DNA of 33,564 nt, taken from Burkholderiales bacterium (lineage in GTDB: Bacteria > Pseudomonadota > Gammaproteobacteria > Burkholderiales > JACMKV01). Under the pieces are notes generated by a model, which saw nothing but the letters and a program-made list of their open reading frames with translations, did not search any database and was not told the origin of the DNA. The stretch covers positions 1 to 33,564 of the forward strand of contig JACDAM010000011.1 of the NCBI GenBank assembly GCA_013695435.1, in the 5' to 3' direction. Of the stretch, positions 16,666 through 25,371 are shown one piece after another (positions within the stretch are counted from its first letter, which is position 1; the number at the start of each line of letters is the position of its first letter). Both the position numbers and the translations under genes were made by a program.

Positions 16666-18593
16666 TGCCGAGTGCCAGCGTGTACGACCTTCTGGAAACA
16701 ATCGACAGCCCAGCGCAGTTGCGAGTTCTGAGCCGCGACAAGCTGCAGCAGCTCGCGGTCGAGTTGCGCGCTTTCCTCGTCGAATCGGTCAGCCGGACCG
16801 GTGGACATTTATCGTCGAACCTCGGCACCGTCGAGCTGACGATCGCGCTGCACTACGTGTTCGACACACCGCACGATCGCCTGATCTGGGATGTCGGCCA
16901 TCAGACCTACGCGCACAAAATACTGACCGGCCGGCGCGGCGGGATGGATCGCTTGCGCATGCACGGCGGCCTGGCCGGTTTTCCGCGCCGCAGTGAAAGC
17001 GAATTCGATACGTTCGGCACCGCGCATTCGAGTACGTCGATCAGCGCCGCGCTCGGCATGGCGGTCGCTGCCGAGCAGAAAAACATCGATCGTCACGTGG
17101 TCGCCATCATCGGCGACGGCGCGATGACGGCGGGCATGGCGTTCGAAGCGCTCAACAACGCCGGCGCAATGGACACCAACCTGCTCGTCGTGCTCAATGA
17201 CAACGACATGTCGATTTCGCACAACGTCGGCGCGCTGAACAATTATCTGGCGCGCCTGATGTCGGGTCGTTTTTACGCAGCGGCGCGCAAGGCCAGCGGC
17301 CGGCTGCTGAAAAGCGTGCCACCGATGCGTGAACTCGCGCGGCGCGCCGAAGAGCACATGAAAGGCATGGTCACGCCGGGAACGCTCTTCGAGGAATTCG
17401 GCTTCAACTATATCGGCCCGATCGACGGCCACGATCTCGACGTGCTGGTCGATACGCTGAACAACCTGAAAAATCTCGAAGGCCCGCAGTTGCTGCACAT
17501 CGCGACGCAAAAAGGCAAGGGTTACTATCTGGCCGAGGACGACCCGATTCTGTATCACGGCCCGCCGAAGTTCGATCCGGAAGTCGGCATCGTGGCCAAA
17601 GGCGGCGCCAAGCCGACCTACACCCAGGTATTCGGCGACTGGCTTTGCGACATGGCCGAACAGGACGAACGCCTGATCGGCATCACGCCGGCGATGCGCG
17701 AAGGCTCCGGCCTGGTCAAATTTTCACAGCGTTTTCCCAAGCGCTACTTTGATGTCGGCATCGCGGAACAGCATGCTCTGACATTTGCCGCCGGGCTTGC
17801 CTGCGAAGGGCTGAAACCGGTTGTCGCGATTTACTCGACTTTTTTGCAGCGCGCCTACGACCAATTGATCCACGACATCGTGCTGCAGAATCTGCCCGTT
17901 GTGTTTGCCATCGATCGCGCCGGACTGGTCGGCGCCGACGGTCCCACGCACGCGGGCAGTTTCGATATCAGTTATTTGCGCTGCCTGCCGAATATGGTCG
18001 TGATGACCCCGGCCGACGAAAACGAATGCCGGCAAATGCTGTATACCGCGTTCCAGATCGATGGGCCCACGGCAGTCCGTTATCCGCGCGGCAGCGGTCC
18101 TGGCGCCGTCATCGAAAAAACCATGCGCTCGTTGCCGCTCGGTCGCGGCGAAATCCGCCGCCGCGGCACGCGCATCGCATTGCTTGCTTTCGGCAGCATG
18201 CTGACGCCTTGCCTGCAGGCGGCCGTAGAGCTGAATGCGACGGTTGCCAACATGCGTTTCGTCAAGCCGCTCGACGAAGCGCTGATCGCCGAGCTTGCGG
18301 CGAGCCACGAATTGATAGTGACTGTCGAAGAGAATACCGTGCTCGGCGGCGCCGGCAGCGCCGTGCTCGAATATCTGCATTCCCGCGCCGTTGGCGAAGC
18401 GAGCCCGATGCCGCCGCTGCTGCAGCTCGGATTGCCCGACCGGTTCATCGATCATGGCGATCCCGGAATTTTACTGGCCGGATGCGGTCTGGACCAAAAG
18501 GGCATCCTGGCCGCCGTCCAGAAAAGGCTGGCCGAGGAGCAAAAGCGGGCCGAGGGGCAGAATCCGCCCCGCAAGCGGCGGCTCGCCGAGTAG
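16665..18593 (+). CDS. dxs: 1-deoxy-D-xylulose-5-phosphate synthase
   Basis: The enzyme joins pyruvate and glyceraldehyde 3-phosphate with thiamine diphosphate, the first and rate-setting step of the MEP isoprenoid pathway. ATG 16665 overlaps the ispA stop by one base. The protein has 642 residues, slightly over the usual 620; the excess is a Lys/Arg/Glu-rich tail after residue 620. Conserved parts are GGHLSSNLG (with His48), [18 protein letters not shown] (150-167), which binds Mg-thiamine diphosphate, and [17 protein letters not shown] with the catalytic glutamate. A transketolase C-terminal domain follows. Being next to ispA ties isoprenoid supply to its use. Confidence 0.97.
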   Translation: MPSASVYDLLETIDSPAQLRVLSRDKLQQLAVELRAFLVESVSRTGGHLSSNLGTVELTIALHYVFDTPHDRLIWDVGHQTYAHKILTGRRGGMDRLRMHGGLAGFPRRSESEFDTFGTAHSSTSISAALGMAVAAEQKNIDRHVVAIIGDGAMTAGMAFEALNNAGAMDTNLLVVLNDNDMSISHNVGALNNYLARLMSGRFYAAARKASGRLLKSVPPMRELARRAEEHMKGMVTPGTLFEEFGFNYIGPIDGHDLDVLVDTLNNLKNLEGPQLLHIATQKGKGYYLAEDDPILYHGPPKFDPEVGIVAKGGAKPTYTQVFGDWLCDMAEQDERLIGITPAMREGSGLVKFSQRFPKRYFDVGIAEQHALTFAAGLACEGLKPVVAIYSTFLQRAYDQLIHDIVLQNLPVVFAIDRAGLVGADGPTHAGSFDISYLRCLPNMVVMTPADENECRQMLYTAFQIDGPTAVRYPRGSGPGAVIEKTMRSLPLGRGEIRRRGTRIALLAFGSMLTPCLQAAVELNATVANMRFVKPLDEALIAELAASHELIVTVEENTVLGGAGSAVLEYLHSRAVGEASPMPPLLQLGLPDRFIDHGDPGILLAGCGLDQKGILAAVQKRLAEEQKRAEGQNPPRKRRLAE

Positions 18594-18615
18594 CATAGAC
18601 CCTGGCTTTGCGCTC

Positions 18616-18621
18616 TATAAT
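18616..18621 (+). promoter_or_regulatory. Candidate -10 box of folE2
   Basis: A perfect TATAAT lies 40 bp upstream of folE2, just after dxs ends. No good -35 stands at the right distance, so an activator or an upstream-weak promoter is possible. folE2 may also be read through from dxs. Confidence 0.4.
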
Positions 18622-18660
18622 TCGACTTCGAACCCTTGCGGGGCCGTCAAAGGAAACGCC

Positions 18661-19497
18661 ATGAACTATCCCGACACCCTCTATCCCGATCCCATCGAGG
18701 ATGTGCAGAATACGCCCGATACGCGACGGCTTGCGATCGACCGCGTCGGCATCAAGGCGATCCGCCACCCGGTGCGCGTCGCCGATAAAAGCGGTGGCGT
18801 GCAGCATACGATCGCGACGTTCAAGATGTACGTGCATCTGCCGCACAATTTCAAGGGCACGCACATGTCGCGCTTCGTCGAAATCCTGAACGCGCACGAA
18901 CGCGAGATTTCCGTCGAATCGTTCGAGAGCATCCTGCGCGAGACGGTCGAGCGGCTGGATGCCGAAGCCGGTCACATCGAAATGAATTTTCCATATTTCA
19001 TCAACAAGACAGCGCCGGTCACCGGCTCGCAGAGCCTGCTCGATTACGACGTTACCTTCATTGGCAATATCGAAAAAGGCGAATACCATTTCACGATGAA
19101 AGTCGTCGTGCCGGTCACGACGCTGTGTCCGTGCTCGAAGAAGATTTCGGATTACGGCGCGCATAATCAACGTTCGCATGTAACGGTGACTGCGGAAACC
19201 GACGATTTCGTCTGGATTGAAGAAATCGTGCGCTACGCTGAAGACCAGGCCTCGTGCGAGCTGTATGGCCTGCTGAAACGTCCGGACGAGAAATTCGTCA
19301 CTGAGCGCGCTTACGACAATCCCAAGTTCGTCGAGGACATGGTGCGCGATATCGCCGCTGTGTTAAATCGCGACAAGCGCATCGACGCCTATGTGGTCGA
19401 GTCGGAAAACTTCGAGTCGATCCACAACCATTCCGCATACGCTCTGATCCAGCGCGACAAACGCACGCAGCCCGAAGGCGCGTGGCACGCGGTATAA
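18661..19497 (+). CDS. folE2: GTP cyclohydrolase IB (FolE2)
   Basis: The enzyme makes 7,8-dihydroneopterin triphosphate from GTP, the first step of folate (and queuosine) synthesis. It is the metal-flexible type IB enzyme, unrelated in sequence to FolE. ATG 18661 follows AAAGGA and gives 278 residues. The metal ligand is Cys156 in [19 protein letters not shown], with the nearby histidine in [13 protein letters not shown] and SIHNHSAYA are further family signatures. FolE2 can replace FolE under zinc shortage, and its gene is often Zur-controlled, but no Zur-box symmetry was seen upstream. Confidence 0.96.
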   Translation: MNYPDTLYPDPIEDVQNTPDTRRLAIDRVGIKAIRHPVRVADKSGGVQHTIATFKMYVHLPHNFKGTHMSRFVEILNAHEREISVESFESILRETVERLDAEAGHIEMNFPYFINKTAPVTGSQSLLDYDVTFIGNIEKGEYHFTMKVVVPVTTLCPCSKKISDYGAHNQRSHVTVTAETDDFVWIEEIVRYAEDQASCELYGLLKRPDEKFVTERAYDNPKFVEDMVRDIAAVLNRDKRIDAYVVESENFESIHNHSAYALIQRDKRTQPEGAWHAV

Positions 19498-19642
19498 GCA
19501 CAACGCGTACTTGGATTCGTGCGACAGAAGTCAACGCAGCGCCGTGTTATCGCGCACGCCCTGATAGCTTTCGCGCCAGATTGAGCTACCTCGTTTCAAG
19601 CGGACGGCGCATTGCCGGCAAGGACGCCGGGACAGCGCACGC

Positions 19643-20083
19643 ATGGCGCTGAAAACAGTCGGCTCTTTCGCCAGTTCGTCCCCGCTTCCAGACGCCGCGG
19701 CGCGCGAAAAACTCGAGCGCCTGTCGCACTGGCTGGACGATCGTTTCGCAATTCCGGGAACGAACTGGCGCATCGGTCTCGACGGCATCATCGGGCTTGT
19801 GCCCGGCATCGGCGACGTAGTCACGACAGCGCTTGCGGCCTACATTGTGATCGAGGCGCGGCGGATGGGCGTACCGAAAACGGTGCTCATGCGCATGATC
19901 AAGAATGTGGTCGTGGACGCCGCGGTCGGCAGTGTGCCCTTGATCGGCGACGTGATCGATATCCGCATGAAAACCAACCGCAAGAATCTTGCGCTCCTGA
20001 ACGATTATTTCGATTCGCTGCGCGAGATCGAGGTGGGAAAGCGCAAAGCCAGATGGGCGCGAGGCCGCCGCGGAAAACGCTGA
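19643..20083 (+). CDS. DUF4112 membrane protein
   Basis: The 146-residue protein matches the DUF4112 family: WRIGLDGIIGLVPGIGDVVTTALAAYIVIEARRMGVP (about 42-78), then DAAVGSVPLIGDVIDI (about 90-106) and a basic tail. The two paired P.IGD motifs within hydrophobic stretches are the family hallmark. Function is unknown; an inner-membrane location is likely. The C-terminus is strongly basic (KRKARWARGRRGKR), suggesting a cytoplasmic tail. The IS630 element begins 37 bp after its stop. Confidence 0.85.
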   Translation: MALKTVGSFASSSPLPDAAAREKLERLSHWLDDRFAIPGTNWRIGLDGIIGLVPGIGDVVTTALAAYIVIEARRMGVPKTVLMRMIKNVVVDAAVGSVPLIGDVIDIRMKTNRKNLALLNDYFDSLREIEVGKRKARWARGRRGKR

Positions 20084-20119
20084 TGCAGCGCGAAAAGAGA
20101 GCAGGGTGATTTGGCTTTC

Positions 20120-21218
20120 TAGTGGCCTGTAACGTTGATATCCGTGGTACAATATGAGGCATGAACAACGCGCTCAATTTGACGACGGAGGAGCGGCGCG
20201 TGCTGGGTTCGCTGACGCGCTCGCGGGTGGCAAGCGCGGCGGATGCAAAGCGTGCGCGGCTGATCCTGATGCTCGATGAAGGCACGAGTTGGAATGCGAT
20301 CAGCTCCCAACTGCCGTGCACGCCGGACTACATCAGTCGCTGGAAGGGCCGTTTTGAATCGGAGCGGCTGGGAGGTTTGTACGCGCGCCACCGAGGTCGG
20401 GTGCCCGCCTCGGACAGCGCCCGGGTCGAGGCGAAGATTCTTGCCTGGACGCAGAAGACTCCGAGCGATGGCGCCACGCACTGGAGCAGTCGCAGGCTCG
20501 CCAAGACGCTGGGGATTTCGCACATGATGGTGGCTCGGGTATGGGCCAGGCATGGGCTCAAACCGCACCGGCTTGCGCGCTATATGGCCTCCAACGACCC
20601 GGACTTTGAAGCCAAGGCTGCCGATGTTATCGGCCTGTACCTGAATCCGCCAGCGCATGCGGCGGTATTCTGCGTTGATGAGAAGACGGCCATTCAAGCT
20701 CTGGATCGACTCGATCCGGTGCTGCCGCTGTCTCCCGGACGCATCGAGCGACACGGATTTGAGTACTACCGTCATGGCACGCTTTCCCTTTATGCCGCCT
20801 TCAACACCAGGACCGGCGAGGTCTTGGGCAAGACGGCGGCCCGGCACACCAGCGCCGAGTTCGTGGCATTCCTGGCCGACATCGTCGCGCATCAGCCCAG
20901 GCGCAAAGAGATCCATGTCATCTGCGATAACCTTTCGGCTCACAAGACCAAGAGCGTCGATGCGTTCTTGGGCGAGCATTCCCACGTGCATCTGCACTAC
21001 ACCCCGACCTACTCGTCTTGGCTGAACCAGGTAGAGCTCTGGTTCGCCAAGATCGAGCGCGATGTGATCGCGCGTGGCGTCTTCACCTCGCTACCCGATC
21101 TCAAGAGAAAGCTCATGCGTTATATCCGCAAATACAATACCGCGCCCAAACCAGTGAAATGGGTCTACCGCAACACCGCCCATCGAATCACTACGGTTTC
21201 ACGCGTTACAGTTCACTA
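20120..21218 (+). mobile_element. Complete IS630-family insertion sequence with TA target duplication
   Basis: The ends are CTAGTGGCCTGTAACG (20119-20134) and CGTTACAGTTCACTAG (21204-21219). As inverted repeats they match at 14 of 16 positions. TA at 20120-20121 and 21217-21218 is the duplicated dinucleotide target that defines this family. Internal length between the TAs is 1095 bp, with one intact transposase filling it. The empty site can be rebuilt as GGCTTTC-TA-GTACCG, where the TA belongs to the stop codon of the retropepsin-like gene. Near-identical ends and an intact gene suggest a recent insertion. No second copy lies in this window. Confidence 0.92.
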
Positions 21219-21219
21219 G
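20161..21219 (+). CDS. IS630-family transposase
   Basis: The 352-residue protein is a DDE transposase of the IS630/Tc1-mariner group. The N-terminal helix-turn-helix (residues 20-75) includes AKRARLILMLDEG and YISRWKGRFESERLGGL. Catalytic residues are Asp173 (CVDEKTAIQAL), Asp256 (ICDNLSAHKT) and Glu292 (TPTYSSWLNQVELWF), giving the D-x35-E spacing of the family. The frame is intact. The -10-like TACAAT (20148-20153) and GAGG (20156-20159) are very close to the ATG, so expression is probably weak or starts nearly leaderless. Its TAG stop lies in the right inverted repeat and uses the TA of the target site. Confidence 0.95.
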   Translation: MNNALNLTTEERRVLGSLTRSRVASAADAKRARLILMLDEGTSWNAISSQLPCTPDYISRWKGRFESERLGGLYARHRGRVPASDSARVEAKILAWTQKTPSDGATHWSSRRLAKTLGISHMMVARVWARHGLKPHRLARYMASNDPDFEAKAADVIGLYLNPPAHAAVFCVDEKTAIQALDRLDPVLPLSPGRIERHGFEYYRHGTLSLYAAFNTRTGEVLGKTAARHTSAEFVAFLADIVAHQPRRKEIHVICDNLSAHKTKSVDAFLGEHSHVHLHYTPTYSSWLNQVELWFAKIERDVIARGVFTSLPDLKRKLMRYIRKYNTAPKPVKWVYRNTAHRITTVSRVTVH

Positions 21220-21863
21220 TACCGTTTGGTCAGCGTCATATTGCTGCCGTCGCGCCGCATTTCGACGCGGTTCAAGAAGCTCATTCCCAGCAGTACGATA
21301 TCGAGGTTGTTGCCTTCGTGAACCAGGCCGTCGACGTTGTGCAATTGAATATCGCCGACTTTGACTCTGTCGAGCTTGATGCGGTAGACCGGAACAACGC
21401 CGTTGGCGGTCGATGTATAACCGCGCTCGCCCTGCAGATAGTTGATGCCGAGCCGCTTCGCCTCGGTGTTGCTCATCGAGATCATGGTTGCGCCGGTATC
21501 GACAAGAAACGTGACCGAGCGGCCGTTGATGCTGCCGGCAGGCTGGAAATGACCGCGTCCATCCGCAGCCAGCGTGACGCTCGCAACACCCGTGGGCGCG
21601 AAGCTGGCTGAAATGCTTTGCCCCATGCGCAGCGTCTGGCGGGCGCCGCCGATCTCGAAGACAGCCGCCTCACTGGTCGCGCTGATCAGTTTCACTTTGT
21701 CGGGCCCGGTTCCGCCCGCGCTCAACGTGCGCGCTTTGCCGCCATTGATGGTTACGACCGCCTTGCCCGAGGTCAGCCCGATGACATTGACCTCAGTCGC
21801 GCCGGCGTGGGCGGGCCAGATGATCTGACACAACAGCAACGCATGCCGTAAGCGAATACTCAT
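21216..21863 (-). CDS. Retropepsin-like aspartic protease (TIGR02281 type), exported
   Basis: The 215-residue protein begins at ATG 21863 with AGGGAG upstream. Residues 1-22 form a signal peptide (SIRLRHALLLCQIIWPAHAGA). The protease part is at about 108-212. VTFLVDTGATMISMS carries the catalytic Asp122 of the single DTG motif, as in clan AA retropepsins that work as dimers. LDIVLLGMSFLNRVEMRRDG is the conserved C-terminal flap-and-strand signature. It probably acts in the periplasm; substrates are unknown. The IS630 element is inserted exactly at its stop codon, and the TAG is preserved by the insertion and followed at once by TGA. The coding sequence is therefore intact, but its downstream region has been replaced. 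Confidence 0.9.
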   Translation of the reverse strand: MSIRLRHALLLCQIIWPAHAGATEVNVIGLTSGKAVVTINGGKARTLSAGGTGPDKVKLISATSEAAVFEIGGARQTLRMGQSISASFAPTGVASVTLAADGRGHFQPAGSINGRSVTFLVDTGATMISMSNTEAKRLGINYLQGERGYTSTANGVVPVYRIKLDRVKVGDIQLHNVDGLVHEGNNLDIVLLGMSFLNRVEMRRDGSNMTLTKRY

Positions 21864-21887
21864 CCCACGCTCCCTGAATCCTGCCTG

Positions 21888-22598
21888 ATGAAACCCATCG
21901 CCATTTTTCGCCATTTCGCATCGGAAGGGCCGGGCTATTTTGCCACATATCTCGATCGGCGGCGGCTGCCCTGGCAACTCATCGAAATAGATCGCGGAGC
22001 GGCGGTGCCGATCGATCCGATCTCGTTTTCGGGGATCGCGTTGATGGGCGGGCCGATGAGCGTCAACGACGATCTGCCGTGGATTCCGCCGCTGCTCGAT
22101 TTGCTGCGAAAGGCCGTGTCAAGCGACGTGCCACTGCTCGGTCATTGCCTCGGCGGCCAGTTGATAGCGAAAGCGCTGGGGGCGAAGATAAGCGCGAATC
22201 CGGTCAAGGAAATCGGCTGGGGCATGGTTGCTGTGGAAAACAGCGCACTTGCGCGCGAATGGTTTGGCGCGCTGACGGGATTCGAAGCGTTTCACTGGCA
22301 CGGCGAAACGTTCGACATTCCCGACGGCGCGGGCAGGCTGCTCGGCAGCCCGTATTGCCGTAATCAGGCTTTCGCCATGGGAAAACACCTGGCTTTGCAA
22401 TGCCACGTCGAGATGACGCCCGTCCTGATCGCAAGCTGGTGCGAGAGTGGCGCCGATGAAATCGCGAAACATCCCGCGTCGTCGGTGCAGAACCCGGCAA
22501 CGATGCAGGCGAACATCGAGCCGCGCCTCGCCGCGCTGCACGAAGTCGCCGATCGCTTGTACGATCGTTGGTTCGAGGGCTTGCGTTACGAGCGGTAG
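21888..22598 (+). CDS. Class I glutamine amidotransferase-like protein
   Basis: The 236-residue protein has the triad of class I glutamine amidotransferases: Cys87 in LLGHCLGGQLIAKALG, and His173 and Glu175 in LQCHVEMTP. LMGGPMSV (52-59) and WHGETFDIPDGA (137-148) are further family features. It stands alone without a synthase partner, so it is probably one of the free-standing GuaA-like amidotransferases or peptidases whose acceptor is unknown. ATG 21888 has no clear ribosome site and lies only 24 bp from the divergent protease start, so the two promoters must overlap the neighbouring genes. Confidence 0.88.
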   Translation: MKPIAIFRHFASEGPGYFATYLDRRRLPWQLIEIDRGAAVPIDPISFSGIALMGGPMSVNDDLPWIPPLLDLLRKAVSSDVPLLGHCLGGQLIAKALGAKISANPVKEIGWGMVAVENSALAREWFGALTGFEAFHWHGETFDIPDGAGRLLGSPYCRNQAFAMGKHLALQCHVEMTPVLIASWCESGADEIAKHPASSVQNPATMQANIEPRLAALHEVADRLYDRWFEGLRYER

Positions 22599-22687
22599 CA
22601 GGGGCCTCAACCGGATCGCAAAACAATAACGCGGTTTGTCGCTGAATTTCTCGATTGATCGGATGATTGGTCGGATAAACTCGCGGT

Positions 22688-22957
22688 TCACTCGCGGTAC
22701 GGTTTATCGCTTCGAGGAGCTTGAGGCGCCTGATCGTCTAGCGATTGACGATAGCGGATGCAACCACGGAGGAACTGCGGCCAATCGGGGACGACAGGAA
22801 GCGGATCCGATCTCTCGGGCAACAGCGACCACAACGCCGGATGGTGCCAGCACAACTCGTGACCCGTGCTGTCGCGATGCTCGCGAATACCCTGCCGCAG
22901 CCTTTTGACTTCGGCGACAAGTTGATCACGCGACATGGCGTCGACATCAGAATCCAT
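22688..22957 (-). CDS. Small conserved hypothetical protein
   Basis: The 89-residue frame has a GGAGG site 5 nt before ATG 22957, which supports translation. The protein opens with a short charged helix (MSRDQLVAEVKRLRQGIREHRD), then LCWHHPALWSLLPE and PDWPQFLRGCIRYRQSLD. Trp-, His- and Pro-rich blocks of this kind look conserved rather than random. I recall similar small proteins across several bacterial phyla but know no function. No signal peptide or membrane segment is present. Confidence 0.7.
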   Translation of the reverse strand: MDSDVDAMSRDQLVAEVKRLRQGIREHRDSTGHELCWHHPALWSLLPERSDPLPVVPDWPQFLRGCIRYRQSLDDQAPQAPRSDKPYRE

Positions 22958-23102
22958 AGCGCCTCCGTTTCAAACCTGGAAAGTCATGGCATTCGGCGGG
23001 GGCAGGCAATTGTCGTCGGCGAAGCCTCGAAGGAGAAACCTTTAGAGACGAGATCGAGTCCGGCCTCTGGATGCCCTCGGCGATTCCTGCACCCGTCGCC
23101 GG

Positions 23103-23702
23103 TCAAGCCGCGGATGGCGAAAACAACTGCTTCACGCTCAGACTGAAATCGGAAAACAAAAGCGGCGAGATGACCTTGTCACCGTCGGGTCGCAGTATGC
23201 GCTGGTACCCTTTCATGCCCGGTTCTTGATGAATCTCGATCGCTTCATCCTTGAGGTTGACAAGCCAGACTTCAGGAACGCCGCTTTTCCCATAAAGCGG
23301 AAGCTTGATATCGCGATCGTATTCGATCGAGGTGTCGGCGACTTCGATCAGCAGAAGGATGTCGGCAGGGGCCGGAAGCGCATGGCGATAATAATCGGCG
23401 CGCGCCTTGAGAAGAACAAGATCGGGCTGCGGCTGGGAACGGTCGCTCAGCAGGATCGAACTTTGCACGCTGACCACTGCTTTATCCGCTGCCGCGACGA
23501 CCATCATCTTGGTCAGCAAGGCGATGGCGCCTATATGTCCGGGCCCGATTGGCGCCATGTCGATCAGCTCTCCCTCGATCAGTTCGACCCTGTCGTCCTC
23601 GCGCAGAATGCCGACCTCCGCCATACGAGCAAAATCCATCACCGTAAGTGGATGTTTCCCCGTTACGGCGAGGCCTTGCTGGAATGTAAGCGGTTCGCCC
23701 AT
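23103..23702 (-). CDS. Uma2-family putative endonuclease (DUF820)
   Basis: The 199-residue protein belongs to the Uma2/DUF820 group with a PD-(D/E)xK nuclease fold. The core is VELIEGELIDM (Glu43), QPDLVLL (Asp94) and LLLIEVADTSIEYDRDIKLPLYG (Glu120). YGKSGVPEVWLVNL is the usual strand after the active site. The family is greatly expanded in cyanobacteria and sporadic in proteobacteria, so gene transfer is plausible, though base composition looks like the neighbours. The cellular role is unknown; the presence of an intact active site is what is seen. Confidence 0.88.
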   Translation of the reverse strand: MGEPLTFQQGLAVTGKHPLTVMDFARMAEVGILREDDRVELIEGELIDMAPIGPGHIGAIALLTKMMVVAAADKAVVSVQSSILLSDRSQPQPDLVLLKARADYYRHALPAPADILLLIEVADTSIEYDRDIKLPLYGKSGVPEVWLVNLKDEAIEIHQEPGMKGYQRILRPDGDKVISPLLFSDFSLSVKQLFSPSAA

Positions 23703-23822
23703 GGTTTGGATTGTAGCAGTCTGTAATCCGCAAGCAATTCAAGCTGCCGATTGTGCTTGCGCTTCGTAGCCATCAATCAGACGCATTGCTTCCCAGGCTA
23801 ATCAATAACCTTCCCGGTCAGC

Positions 23823-24308
23823 TCAATCCCTGAAATTCTGAAACTGCAAGGGAAAATCCGTCACCGATTTCTTGATCAGCGCAATCGCCTCCTGCAGGTT
23901 GTCGCGTTTCGCCCCGGTCACGCGCACCGCGTCGCCCTGTATGCTCGCCTGCACCTTGAGTTTGCTGTCCTTCAAGAGCTTGACGATTTTCTTGGCGCGT
24001 TCCGACTCGACGCCGACTTTCATCGCGATCGTTTGCTTGACCTTGTTGCCGCTGACCTTCTCGATCTTGCCCATGTCCATCGAGCGCACGTCGATGCTGC
24101 GCTTGGCCAGCTTTCCATGGAGGATGTCGAGCACCTGTTTCAATTTGAAGTCGTCGTCGGCGTAAACACTCAGCACGTATTCCGCCTGTTCGATGCGCGC
24201 GTCCGAGCCTTTGAAATCGAAGCGCGTCGCAATTTCCTTGTTGGCCTGATCGACGGCGTTGCGCAACTCCTGCTTGTCGATTTCCGAAACGATGTCGAAT
24301 GAGGGCAT
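23823..24308 (-). CDS. yajQ: YajQ-family nucleotide (c-di-GMP)-binding protein
   Basis: The 161-residue protein is a full-length Yaj[37 protein letters not shown], then [22 protein letters not shown], and the C-terminal [10 protein letters not shown]-like end. It has two ferredoxin-like halves. Some YajQ homologues bind cyclic di-GMP and regulate transcription with a LysR partner, as shown in Xanthomonas; in other bacteria the role is unclear. AGGA lies 9 nt before the ATG. It is 27 bp downstream of the proteasome homologue and may share its transcript. It is the second protein in the window tied to c-di-GMP. Confidence 0.95.
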   Translation of the reverse strand: MPSFDIVSEIDKQELRNAVDQANKEIATRFDFKGSDARIEQAEYVLSVYADDDFKLKQVLDILHGKLAKRSIDVRSMDMGKIEKVSGNKVKQTIAMKVGVESERAKKIVKLLKDSKLKVQASIQGDAVRVTGAKRDNLQEAIALIKKSVTDFPLQFQNFRD

Positions 24309-24335
24309 CTGGTAATCCTGAGTTGTTGGTTCCCG

Positions 24336-24911
24336 CTATTTGCCGATCAGTTTGATCGAATGCGACAGCACGGGCAGCGCTGTGCCGTCGTCGAATTCGG
24401 CGGCGGTGACGATGGCGTGGCGCGCCAGATCCTCGGCGGATTTCGCTGGATCGCCGTAACTCGAATAGAGCGCGCCGAGCGCGTAGTCGCCGCCGCTACC
24501 CAGCGCATAAAACTTCGAGTATTCCTGCACCGTGCGGTGCGCGGCGACGCCAAAAATGCCATGTGGATTCGCGATCAACACGTCCATGCGCGACGACTCG
24601 AGCTCGTCTTCCTTGTCTTCTTCGGGATTCAGAAAATACTTGTCCTTTAGCGCGCTGTGCAGAGCGTGCCAGACCTTGAAGATATTGCCGATCGTATCGA
24701 GCCGCACGGTGCCCATGTCATCGAAGTATTCGGCGGTAATCATCTTGAACGTCGCCGAACCGGTGATCGCGATGAAACTGTCGCCGATGCGCAATATCTT
24801 TTCGTGATTGATGACGTAATCGGCCGATTCCTTCGCCGGGCCCCACTTGGTCAGGGTATCGGCGGCGATGGCGGCAACGCCGTTTTTTTTGACGACGGCA
24901 AGCGTGGTCAT
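24336..24911 (-). CDS. Betaproteobacterial proteasome homologue (Ntn-hydrolase)
   Basis: The 191-residue protein is a proteasome-fold threonine peptidase subunit. It starts MTTLAVVKKNGVAAIAADT, so removal of Met would expose Thr as nucleophile. Counting from that Thr, Asp falls at 17, as in proteasomal beta subunits. A lysine of the Lys33 type is in NHEKILRI. YALGSGGDYALGAL matches the conserved GSGG block that holds the catalytic serine region. The compact form, without a propeptide, matches the group described as BPH and argues against Anbu (longer, different start). It is not HslV: no hslU is nearby and the sequence differs around Asp17. Such proteins form self-compartmentalised rings. No AAA ATPase partner is present here. 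It lies between ppnP and yajQ. Confidence 0.82.
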   Translation of the reverse strand: MTTLAVVKKNGVAAIAADTLTKWGPAKESADYVINHEKILRIGDSFIAITGSATFKMITAEYFDDMGTVRLDTIGNIFKVWHALHSALKDKYFLNPEEDKEDELESSRMDVLIANPHGIFGVAAHRTVQEYSKFYALGSGGDYALGALYSSYGDPAKSAEDLARHAIVTAAEFDDGTALPVLSHSIKLIGK

Positions 24912-24932
24912 GGTTGGGGTATGGCCATTCTG

Positions 24933-25244
24933 TCAGCCGAAGTGGCAGACATAATCGATCGTTTCGATCGTTTCTATCTCGAACGAGCTGTTGGCGGGAA
25001 CGCTGAAGCGCTCGCCTTCGCGAAATCTTTGCCATTCGGCGGCGCCGGCGAGCTTGACTTTGCATTCCCCTGCCTGCAGCTCTACGGTTTCTTTTTCACC
25101 GGTTTTGAAGGTCAATATGCTTGGGAAAATGACGCCTACGGTTTTACGCGCGCCGTTTTCGAACAGAACGGTATGGCTGACGCATTTGCCATCAAAGTAA
25201 ACGTTGGCCGTTGTGATGACGCTGACATTATCGAATTGTGGCAT
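24933..25244 (-). CDS. ppnP: Pyrimidine/purine nucleoside phosphorylase (PpnP, DUF1255)
   Basis: The 103-residue protein is a small cupin that splits nucleosides with phosphate to base and ribose 1-phosphate. It begins [26 protein letters not shown] at ATG 25244; the longer open frame upstream lacks family similarity. [24 protein letters not shown] and [15 protein letters not shown] are family blocks, and the protein ends YVCHFG as in E. coli YaiE. It lies 21 bp upstream of the proteasome homologue and probably shares its transcript. Nothing links its chemistry to proteolysis, so the pairing may be positional only. Confidence 0.95.
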   Translation of the reverse strand: MPQFDNVSVITTANVYFDGKCVSHTVLFENGARKTVGVIFPSILTFKTGEKETVELQAGECKVKLAGAAEWQRFREGERFSVPANSSFEIETIETIDYVCHFG

Positions 25245-25371
25245 TTTGAACTCTTTGCCTGTTTGGTTGCACGGGGCGGAAGCGCACCGCGAAAATCTTT
25301 GTGAACCGTGCAGCCAGGGAAAGCCGGATGCAGCGTAGCCGAATTGCGCGGAACCGCCCTGCTTCGAGCGC

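Noticed and set aside
22688-23702. Toxin-antitoxin pair
   Set aside because: The two minus-strand genes are 145 bp apart, and neither resembles a known toxin or antitoxin family.
24336-24911. HslV protease subunit
   Set aside because: There is no hslU gene nearby and the segment around Asp17 (AADTLTKWG) does not match HslV (GGDGQV type).
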